This document shows positions 17,912 through 26,200 of a stretch of DNA of 64,000 nucleotides, in pieces. This DNA is from Dyadobacter beijingensis DSM 21582 (lineage in GTDB: Bacteria > Bacteroidota > Bacteroidia > Cytophagales > Spirosomataceae): positions 62,001-126,000 of the forward strand of contig NZ_KB907786.1 of the NCBI RefSeq assembly GCF_000382205.1, written 5' to 3'. Both the position numbers and the translations under genes were made by a program. The notes beneath the pieces are model-generated. The model searched no databases and was not told the DNA's origin. It saw nothing but the letters and a program-made list of their open reading frames with translations. Numbering within the stretch: the first letter of the stretch is position 1; each line of letters begins with the position of its first letter.

Positions 17912-19135
17912 TCAGGAAAACTCCTTCGCGATCAGGTTGTCGAACAGATAGGCCTGCGTTCCGAGCAGCCTCGCCTTCGCGCCCAGCTTGGAAATGTGGA
18001 TCGAAAGCGGGTTTTTAAAATCCGACAGGCAATACTTGTTGATCGCCTGCTCGATGGGGTTGGAAATGAACGGCCCCGCTTCCGCGAGCAAACCGCCCAC
18101 GATAATCACCTCCGGGTTGAACAAATGCACGGCCGTAGCCAGTCCCTTGCCAAGTTCGGTGCCTACGGTGCTGAGCAGGTCGATGGAGAATTCGTCGCCG
18201 GCATGGACGGCTTCGATGATATGCGAAGTCTCGAGCAGGTCGAGGTTGTTGTTCACAAACTGTTTCAGGATCGTCGCCCGGCCGGTTTCAATGCCCTCTT
18301 TGGCCTGGCGAATGAGCGCGATGGCGGAGGTAATTGTGTCCAGGCAGCCCACTTTGCCGCAATGGCAGAGCATGCCGTCGGGTTTCACCTGGATATGTCC
18401 CAGCTCACCGGCAAAGCCCGATGCGCCATTGAACACCTCCCCGTTGATGATGATCCCAAGGCCCACGCCCCAGTCGATGTTGATCGTCAGCACCTGCGAT
18501 TTATCCACGGCATACCCAAACCGGTGTTCACCGATCGTCGTCGCCTTCGTATCGTTGAAAAGGCAAACCGGAAGGTCGAAATGTTCTTTGAGGTACGTTA
18601 CCAGCGGCACACTCGGCGGCGTCAGGTTCATATACGTCAAATTGATCCCTTGCGAAGAGTTGATCAATCCGGGCATGGACACGCCGATGCCCCACAATTT
18701 GCTGCGGCTAATGTTGTTGGATTTCAGGAAATCGTCGGTGGAAGCAAAAAGCTCTTCGAGGAAGTTGGCCGAGTCGTCCAGACGAATATCGACTTTCCTT
18801 TTCAGTATCAGTTGGTTATGCAGGTCGAAAATGCAGAGCTGCGTATCATGGCGGTTGATGTCCATGATCAGCGTCAGGTACTTTTTAGCATTGAGGCCGT
18901 ACAAAACCGGCGGGCGGCCAGCCCTGGCAGGCCCGGTGCCTGTTTCCGTGATCCAGCCATCTCGCATGAGGTCGTTCACGATACCGGTTGCGGATGGGAT
19001 ACTCGCATGGAACAACTTGGCCATTTTGTTGATGGAAGTGTCCCCGGACTGATACAAATGCAGCAGCAGGCTGCTTCTGATGCGATTTTTGCGAATATCA
19101 ATGACCGAACTCGGTTCTTCTGCCACTAAGTCCAT
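17912..19135 (-). CDS. ROK family transcriptional regulator (NagC/XylR-like)
   Basis: A 407-residue protein with an N-terminal winged helix (about residues 15-75: LLLHLYQSGDTSINKMAKLF then SATGIVNDLMRDGWI) joined to a ROK sugar-kinase-like domain. The domain carries the glucose-binding and ROK zinc signature GELGHIQVKPDGMLCHCGKVGCLDT, seen here as GELGHIQ and CHCGKVGC. Such proteins repress or activate carbohydrate genes on binding a sugar or sugar phosphate. No sugar genes adjoin it, so its targets are probably elsewhere, or it may regulate itself. The 343-base region upstream holds palindromes that could be its operator. Confidence 0.9.
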   Translation of the reverse strand: MDLVAEEPSSVIDIRKNRIRSSLLLHLYQSGDTSINKMAKLFHASIPSATGIVNDLMRDGWITETGTGPARAGRPPVLYGLNAKKYLTLIMDINRHDTQLCIFDLHNQLILKRKVDIRLDDSANFLEELFASTDDFLKSNNISRSKLWGIGVSMPGLINSSQGINLTYMNLTPPSVPLVTYLKEHFDLPVCLFNDTKATTIGEHRFGYAVDKSQVLTINIDWGVGLGIIINGEVFNGASGFAGELGHIQVKPDGMLCHCGKVGCLDTITSAIALIRQAKEGIETGRATILKQFVNNNLDLLETSHIIEAVHAGDEFSIDLLSTVGTELGKGLATAVHLFNPEVIIVGGLLAEAGPFISNPIEQAINKYCLSDFKNPLSIHISKLGAKARLLGTQAYLFDNLIAKEFS

Positions 19136-19478
19136 TATGCGGAGTAAAAATAATTATAGAATGTTCTTTTTAATTTTCTTTATGATTGGGTGGTACTAAT
19201 GTATGAAATAATCAGAAAAATCGGGTGTGATTTTAAAAAATATTATTATTTGTTGTAAAATCCTTAGCAGAACGGGCAATTCGCCAAACGTTTGCTAAAT
19301 AGTAGTACCGGCACAAAATGGGATTTCTAGCTTGAAGGAGATGGATTACACGCAATGCCAATAAAAATCAAGGGCTATTAAAAACTACTTGTTTTGGGCT
19401 GCTTTTTGACTTAGCGGGTATTTTTTTCCGACTTCTCCCAAAGTCCTTTTAAATTCGCTGATTCCAAAACAAAGAAAA
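19136..19478. other. Intergenic region between the ROK regulator and rsgA
   Basis: These 343 AT-rich bases hold no gene. They contain the perfect palindrome CAAACGTTTG at 19285-19294, flanking TTAGCA (19264-19269)/TGCTAA (19293-19298) half-sites, and a widely spaced inverted pair GGTACTA (19192-19198)/TAGTACC (19303-19309). They should include promoters for both divergent genes, but none is clear enough to place. Confidence 0.5.
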
Positions 19479-20414
19479 ATGAGTTTAATCAAAGGCCTGG
19501 TACTTCGTTCAACGGGTTCGTGGTATGATGTCAGGGACAGCAGGGACGGGCACGTGTGGCAATGCCGGCTAAAAGGGAAGTTCAAGGCATTGGGACTGAA
19601 AGTGACCAACCCCATTGCCGTGGGCGACTATGTCAATTTCGAGGTGGAAAATGAAGGTGAAAACTTCGGCATTATCCATGAGATTGAACCGCGCGAAAAC
19701 TATGTGATCCGTAAATCGGTGCACAAAACGGCTCACGCGCACCTTATCGCGGCGAATGTGGACCAGGCGATATTGATATGCACATTGGTATTTCCCCGCA
19801 CTTCGCTGGGCTTCATCGACCGTTTTCTGGTTGCGATCGAGTCATTCCGCATTCCGGGTGTACTGGTTTTCAATAAGCAGGATTTGCTGGACGAAGAAAT
19901 GAAACAATACCAGGCAGCACTGATGGACCTTTATTCTTCGCTCGGTTACCAATGCATTTCCACCACAGCATTGCACGAGCTGGGCCTCGACGCGTTCAAG
20001 GCGTTGCTGAAAGGCAAGGTATCGCTGCTGTCCGGGCATTCTGGGGTCGGGAAATCGACGCTCGTGAATGCGATTGCGCCGGATCTGGATATTAAGACCC
20101 AGGAAGTATCCACATTCGCGAACAAGGGCGTACATACGACGACATTTGCGGAAATGTTCGAGCTGGAACCGGGCACATTCATTATCGACTCGCCGGGTAT
20201 CAAGGAACTGGGGCTCGCCGATATGGAGAAGGAAGAAATCAGTCATTATTTCCCGGAAATGCGCGATTTGCTGAACGAATGCCGGTTTAACAATTGCCAG
20301 CACATCAATGAACCGGGGTGCGCCGTGAAGGACGCCGTGTCGGAAGGAAAGATCGCGCTGAGCCGTTTCGAAAGTTACCTGAGCATTATGGCAGGGGATG
20401 ATAACCGGAAGTAG
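19479..20414 (+). CDS. rsgA: Ribosome small-subunit-dependent GTPase A
   Basis: A 311-residue circularly permuted GTPase that checks late maturation of the 30S subunit. In the permuted order the N-terminal OB fold (about residues 1-65) is followed by G4 NKQD, then G1 GHSGVGKSTLVN (about residues 186-197), the switch region with G2 (FANKGVHTTTF) and G3 DSPGIKELG. The C-terminal zinc site is CRFNNCQHINEPGC. All motifs are intact and the length is normal. The next gene starts 21 bases downstream, so the two are probably transcribed together, though their roles are unrelated. Confidence 0.97.
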   Translation: MSLIKGLVLRSTGSWYDVRDSRDGHVWQCRLKGKFKALGLKVTNPIAVGDYVNFEVENEGENFGIIHEIEPRENYVIRKSVHKTAHAHLIAANVDQAILICTLVFPRTSLGFIDRFLVAIESFRIPGVLVFNKQDLLDEEMKQYQAALMDLYSSLGYQCISTTALHELGLDAFKALLKGKVSLLSGHSGVGKSTLVNAIAPDLDIKTQEVSTFANKGVHTTTFAEMFELEPGTFIIDSPGIKELGLADMEKEEISHYFPEMRDLLNECRFNNCQHINEPGCAVKDAVSEGKIALSRFESYLSIMAGDDNRK

Positions 20415-20435
20415 GGATAAACAATGATTGAATGA

Positions 20436-20840
20436 ATGATGAAAAATGTCGAACATATCGGGATTGCCGTTGCGGACCTGGCTGCTGCTGAGGCGTTGTA
20501 TTCCGCACTACTCAATACCCAGCCTTATAAGCGGGAGACGGTCGAATCCGAGCATGTGACGACTTCTTTTTTTCAAATTAATCAAACTAAAATAGAGCTC
20601 CTGGAAGCTACGGCCGAGGAAAGCGCCATTCATCGTTTCATCGAAAAGAAAGGAGAAGGCATCCACCACATCGCATTCGAGGTAGCCGACATCCTCGCCG
20701 AAATGCAGCGGTTACGGGAAGCCGGTTTCCTATTGTTGAACGAAACCCCTAAACGCGGCGCCGACAACAAGCTCGTATGTTTCGTACATCCCAAAACCGC
20801 GAACGGCGTGCTGATCGAGCTTTGCCAGGAGATCGGGTAG
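20436..20840 (+). CDS. mce: Methylmalonyl-CoA epimerase
   Basis: A 134-residue vicinal-oxygen-chelate (glyoxalase-fold) enzyme that interconverts R- and S-methylmalonyl-CoA. It matches the family from the first strand (VEHIGIAVADLAAAEALYSAL) through IELLEATAEESAIHRFIEKKGEGIHHIAFEV to the end, here represented by IHHIAFEV and GVLIELCQ. Metal ligands are the early HIG His, the IHHIA His and the VLIELC Glu. It acts with methylmalonyl-CoA mutase, whose genes are not in the window. The start is ATG at 20436 or the ATG that follows at once. Confidence 0.93.
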   Translation: MMKNVEHIGIAVADLAAAEALYSALLNTQPYKRETVESEHVTTSFFQINQTKIELLEATAEESAIHRFIEKKGEGIHHIAFEVADILAEMQRLREAGFLLLNETPKRGADNKLVCFVHPKTANGVLIELCQEIG

Positions 20841-20867
20841 GGCGCCCGTCAGAACGGCAGACCTACC
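20836..20867. terminator. Nested hairpin between convergent mce and tamL
   Basis: GGTAGG (20836-20841) pairs with CCTACC (20862-20867), and inside the loop CCGT pairs with ACGG. The mce stop lies in the left arm and the tamL stop in the loop. There is no T-run, and a role as a bidirectional terminator is inferred. Confidence 0.4.
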
Positions 20868-23284
20868 GCGATATTCAGGATCAGGTTTTCTTTTCTCCAA
20901 CTTTTGCTTCCGAATTTGATCTCGTTGAACACCCACGGGTTTTTGTATTTGATTTCCCCCTCCGGCGTTTCAGACTCGATTTCCTCCGTGTACCACGGCT
21001 TGCGGAATGGTGTAGCAAGGTCGAGGCGGAAGATTAAATAAGAAAAGTCGAGACGAAGACCGATGCCACCACCTACCGCAACCTGTTTGAGAAAATTACT
21101 ACTGATGAGGGCCCGCTCGTCGTAACCAGAACGGTCCGCGCTGCCGAACGACCATATATTTCCCGCATCCACAAATACAGCCCCATTGATAATATCGGTA
21201 AACTTCATCCGTATCTCGGAATTGAATTCCATGCGGATATCCGCAAAAACCTGGTAACCAAGCAATGCGATCGTAGAAGTATCCGTTTTGTACGAACCCG
21301 GCCCGAGCGATCTTGCCCTGAATGCCCGGATGCCCGTGCTACCCCCGCCAAAATACTGTTTGAATTGCGGTGTTTGCATGTATTTGGAATTCCCGTAGGG
21401 CTTAATGGCGCCCAGCAACAAGCGGTTTGCCCATTTGATCGAAGGTGTAATAGTGCGGTAGTAGCGCACGTCGCCGTCCAATTTGACATACTGGAATACC
21501 GGCACGCCAAATATCTCTTTCGGAATGCTGTCGGAGCCCATTTTCTTGGCGAAGAGGCTGAGCAGGTTGCCGCCATAATCGATCCCGCCCGTGAGCGCGA
21601 CCTGGTTTTTGCTGAACGGGCGCGGTGTGGGCCGGTAGGAAATCGAGTAGTTGGAACCCATAATAAGGTACTTCGTTTCCAGTATCCGCAAATAGCGTTG
21701 CACGTCGAGCGGGTTGGTATCGGGGTCGAAAATGATCTTTTCGTAGGTTTCGTAATTGATATTCCGGGGCTCTACGAAGTTGATCGAGATCGGGGTCAGC
21801 GTGTGTTCCACCTCCTTGTTGCGCCGCCATACGTACGACCAGTCGCCGCGTATCGAACGGGTGGTGTAAAAGTTGCGCTGAATGCGGTTTTCGTAGTTCA
21901 GCGAAAGGATTGTTTTAGGTAATGCCTGGCTTTTCTCCGGCCTGATCCGTACAAACGGAATAATGAAGCGCGGGAAGGAAAGATCAGCCTTCGCCCCATA
22001 GCGGATATATTCGTTGCCGATGTTGTTGGAAGAATTGCGGTTCCCGCCCAACTGCACGTCAAAGCCAAAGTAGCCGCTGATAGCGAGCATTTCCGCTCCC
22101 CTGAAGAAGTTTCTGTGGCGCCAGGTCACATCCAGCTGCGAACCGCCGAGGTTATTGGATTTAGTACTGGCCGAAAGGACCGTTTGCAGCGATTTTTTCT
22201 TCATCGGCGCCAGATCATAATGCACATCGAGCAGTGCAGAATCGGAGCGGGGAACCAGGTCGAAGCGGTTTTTGACAAAACGGAAGTTTTGGAGGTTCAC
22301 GAGCCTTTGCAGCGATACTTCGTGCATGGTATTGGTATACATATTCCCGCGCCTGAAACCGATAGCGTCGTAAAATATCCGTCGTTTGTAATCATTTCCG
22401 GGGTCTGTGACGGTAATGCCCCTGCGAAATGGATTGGTCGACGCCACCGGCAGCGAATCGTTTTGCTTGTTTTCCGAGGTGCCGGTATTGACGTAAATGC
22501 GGTTGATAAAATATTGCTTAAGAGAAGTTTGAGCGGTCTCTTTTTTGACTTCCAAATACAGGTTTACCTGCTGCGGCGCCAATGTGGAATCTGCCCTGCC
22601 AATGGTGGAATCGACTTTTACGATAATGTAGTCGGGATTGAAATAATAGTAACCCTTGCCTTTCAGTTCCTGATCAATCCGCGTGCGCTCGGCCGTAACG
22701 ACGTCGAGGCGAATGGGATCTCCTTTCCTGAGCAGCGTTTTTCCTTTTGCGAGTACGAGATCCCTGTTGAAAAGCGAGCTGTCGGGCACGACGTAGCTCA
22801 GCTCGTTGATCACGTAGCGGGGCATGACATAGGCATCGTACTCGGTAATCGCCGTCCGTTTCTTCTTGTTTTTGTTTGCGACGATTCTGCCTTTAACGGC
22901 AGACCGGTAATAGCCCTCATTATCGAGGTAGGCCACCATATTGGCCGCATTGATATCCACAATGCGCTGCGTGGCATAGCGTGGCGGCTCACCGAGCTTT
23001 TTGCGAAACCAGCTGCGCAGGCCGCCCTCGTCTTTGGGCTCACCGATCCAGTAATAGAACCATACCTTCCACGGAAAGCCAAAAATCGTCTTATTCGGCG
23101 GCGGCTTTACGAGACCTTCCAGCTCCGATGCCACGCCCGACACATTGGGTTTCGAAATACTATCGGGCTGCACGTTCACCTTGTTGCCGACGTAAATGCT
23201 CTGGCCTTCGGGTACATACTTGTTGACCGAGCAGCCGCCCAGGAAAATACAGATCGCCAGTATATAACCTATATTACTTCTCAT
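20849..23284 (-). CDS. tamL: TamL-like BamA/TamA-superfamily outer-membrane lipoprotein
   Basis: An Omp85-family protein of about 811 residues. I place the start at the ATG at 23284. It yields a lipoprotein signal peptide (MRSNIGYILAICIFLGGC, lipidated Cys 18), whereas the longer reading adds 12 residues without a signal character. POTRA-like repeats occupy the N-terminal half, and a surface-antigen beta-barrel with the VDAGNIWSFG region follows and ends in ILNIAVGLPF. In Bacteroidota the TamA homologue is a lipoprotein that pairs with TamB. Here the start overlaps the tamB stop by 11 bases, so the two are co-translated. It likely helps lipid or protein transfer to the outer membrane. Confidence 0.9.
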   Translation of the reverse strand: MRSNIGYILAICIFLGGCSVNKYVPEGQSIYVGNKVNVQPDSISKPNVSGVASELEGLVKPPPNKTIFGFPWKVWFYYWIGEPKDEGGLRSWFRKKLGEPPRYATQRIVDINAANMVAYLDNEGYYRSAVKGRIVANKNKKKRTAITEYDAYVMPRYVINELSYVVPDSSLFNRDLVLAKGKTLLRKGDPIRLDVVTAERTRIDQELKGKGYYYFNPDYIIVKVDSTIGRADSTLAPQQVNLYLEVKKETAQTSLKQYFINRIYVNTGTSENKQNDSLPVASTNPFRRGITVTDPGNDYKRRIFYDAIGFRRGNMYTNTMHEVSLQRLVNLQNFRFVKNRFDLVPRSDSALLDVHYDLAPMKKKSLQTVLSASTKSNNLGGSQLDVTWRHRNFFRGAEMLAISGYFGFDVQLGGNRNSSNNIGNEYIRYGAKADLSFPRFIIPFVRIRPEKSQALPKTILSLNYENRIQRNFYTTRSIRGDWSYVWRRNKEVEHTLTPISINFVEPRNINYETYEKIIFDPDTNPLDVQRYLRILETKYLIMGSNYSISYRPTPRPFSKNQVALTGGIDYGGNLLSLFAKKMGSDSIPKEIFGVPVFQYVKLDGDVRYYRTITPSIKWANRLLLGAIKPYGNSKYMQTPQFKQYFGGGSTGIRAFRARSLGPGSYKTDTSTIALLGYQVFADIRMEFNSEIRMKFTDIINGAVFVDAGNIWSFGSADRSGYDERALISSNFLKQVAVGGGIGLRLDFSYLIFRLDLATPFRKPWYTEEIESETPEGEIKYKNPWVFNEIKFGSKSWRKENLILNIAVGLPF

Positions 23285-26200
23285 TGCGCTGCTTTTGGAA
23301 AATTTCACGGAAAAGGTCATAGTCCGCCGTAATAATAAAACTCACCCCGGTTTCGATAATAAAACCTTCGAGGATCGATTGGTACTGATTTTTACGGTAA
23401 CCCCGGAACATGTACCGGCCGTCCTTGCTGATCGAATAGTCGAGGGCGATATTGTCAAATACCTCGGTGGAATTACCGGCATTGCCCTGACTTTCAAGCT
23501 CGAAGTTTTTACCGACGGAAATTTTCAACCGGTCGTTCAAAAATGCCTTGCTCAGGCCTACATTCAGGTCGGTGCGGGCGCCGGTGGTCTGGTCGGCGGT
23601 AGAGTTCAGGCCAATGTTAAGGTCCACTCCCTTGATCAGGTCGGAGGCGAGGTTATTCAGCTGATCGGTCAGGAGCTGGCTCACGCTTTGACGCGCCACG
23701 GCTTCGGCACTGGAACCGATGTTGAAGCCGGAGGTCGACTGGTCTGTGATGAACTTGTTGGTAATCAGCAATGCGAATGCCTGCTTGTTCATTTCCGACG
23801 GGTTGTTCGTCATATCGCTCCAGAATGTCTGGTTCTGAATGTCGCTCTTGATCTGCTCGTCGATAGTTGCGCCGGGTACAATGTTGAATGTAATGTTAGG
23901 CGTCGTCAGGTTTCCGGTGATCACAATCTGGACTTCAATGGGAATTTTGCTGGATCCCTGGAATTTGCTCGAAATGGAGCCCGGGTCCACCATCACCGGG
24001 TAGGCGGCCGTGATATTCAAATCCGCCTTCATCGGATCGCCCGTCCACAGCAGCGTGCTGCCTTTTTTGATCTCAAACTGCCGTTTCAGGATTTGCAGCG
24101 TCAGGTCGTAGGAGCCTTCCGTCAAATCGTAAGAGCCGAGGAGGAACAGCTGACCATTCGGCGCGATACCGGTGTTCAGCTGTGCATTGCCTTTGAGGCG
24201 GATATTGTCGCCGTTCAGTTCGTCGATGACGACCTTAAATTCCGATTTGTCGTCCACATCGATGTCGAGTGAGATCTGAGAGGCGAAATCGACCACGACA
24301 TTTTGTGCGGTTTCGATCGAGTCCTTTTTGGCGGTTTGCGTGGAATCGCTCATGTCCACAAACTCGATCACCCCTTTCGTAGCGTCGCCGGCCTCGGTGG
24401 CATCGCTCGGCATTACTACGGTGATATTGCTGCCCGGATCGACTTTCACGTTACCGTCGATCACCGATTTGGCGCCCACGCCTTTCACGGTCAGGTTTGC
24501 ATCGATGTTGGCTTTTCCGAAAAACAGCTCGTTCTGCTTCTGCGTCGAATTGAGGACATTGAAATTCTTGGCCGAAATATTCAGGTCGTAACCGACATCG
24601 GGCAGCTTGGCGATGTTCACATTACCGTTGATTTTCATCGCCTGGTTAAGCGAATCGGTCAGGGTGAAGTTATTGAAATTGATATTCTGGCCATTGAACT
24701 GGATCTTTTGCCCCGCCAGCGAATACCGCGATCCCAGTTGGGTCGCATTGAAAGCTACATTATCGAAATTGATGGCGCCGTTCAGCCGCGGGCTGTCCGT
24801 AGAGCCGGTAATGTCGATTTGGCCGGTCAGGTTGCCCTCGGCACGCTTTAACTCGCCGAAACTGAATGCCTCGATCGTTTTTGCACTCAGTTTTTTCAAA
24901 TCCATTTTGAAATCCATCGGCGTTTCGGAATTCAAATTGTAGCCGCCCCGGATATCGACGTTGTTCTGGTCGTTCACGAGCGACATGGCGACGCGGATCA
25001 GGTTCTCCGTTTCATTTGTGGATTTAATGGATAGGTTACCCACCGGAATTTTCGTCACGGCCAGGCTGTCTATCGTAAGCTCGCCGGTATACACGGGCGA
25101 TGTCATGTAATTGCTCAGCAGCACCTTTCCATTCAAAGTACCGGTAGCGAGCGTAGAGTCGAGCGTGGCGATCTCGATCAGCGGGCCGATCGAAATGTTG
25201 TTCATCGCAATGTCCAGCGGGCTGTTCGGCGCTTCGGTCGTGGAATTGATTTTCAATGACTGCCCCTTGTTGCTGATCGTGAAATTCTTCACGAATACGC
25301 TGTCGGTCGCATATTGCACATAACCGGCCGTATCGGTTTCCCATTTGTCGTAATTCAGCAGCAGGTTGTCGCGCAGGTTGAGGCGGTAGCGGCTGCCATT
25401 CACGGCGAGGTCACCCTTCACGGAATGCCTTTCCGTGTTCACCGAGTCTCGGACGGTGAAATCGAATTTCACGTCGTTGTCCACAATGTCGCTCGTTAGT
25501 GACGCATTCTGCATCCGGAATCCGCCGGCATTCAGCAGCCCGATATTCGCATTCAATGCCGCTTTTTCTTCCAGCGTTCCAAAATCGACGGACACGCGCT
25601 CCACAATGGTGCTGTCGTAGTTAACCATCGGCACGGTAATCCTGGCAACCAGCGAAGAATCCTTCTGGTTATCCATTTGCGCATGCAGGCCGATCGTCTT
25701 CATTTCCCGTATCTGCGGCACGAATGCCTGCACGGCCGGGTGGTTGTTCAGCGTAGCGTCCAATGCGAAGTTGACCGGTTTGGTCACTTCTTTATAAGTA
25801 AGGTCGGGTGATTTGAAATGCTTGCCTACTTCGGTCAATATCGCGTCGCCAAGCTCGGTGTAGGAGTACTGGCCCGTCATTTTGGCTTTCAAAATCGGGG
25901 AATCGATGTAGGCCTGCCTGCCGCCGCTCGAATCGGTCAGCTGCACGTTAATGCTCGAAATCCCGATCGGCCGGCGGTGGTGCGTGAGGACGAGGCTGTC
26001 GACCTGCACGGTTCCCAGCGGATTTTCCGGGTTGGTAGAAGGCATATCGACTTTGATATTTCCCTTCACCTGCAAGGAATCGGCGTAGAGGTTCAGTGCG
26101 GTAAGGTCGAGGTTGGTTACTTCGAGATCCGCTTTAACGGAAGGATATTCTTTTGAAAGATCGGCCCGGGCGGTCAGGTCGAGGTCGATATTGCGGTCGT

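Noticed and set aside
17996..19129. A 377-codon frame opposite the ROK regulator (and another from 17988)
   Set aside because: Antisense shadow of a gene with clear motifs. Its composition is arginine-, histidine- and alanine-rich as expected of a shadow.
22115..23332. A 405-codon frame opposite tamL
   Set aside because: Antisense shadow with no domain, overlapping both tamL and the end of tamB.
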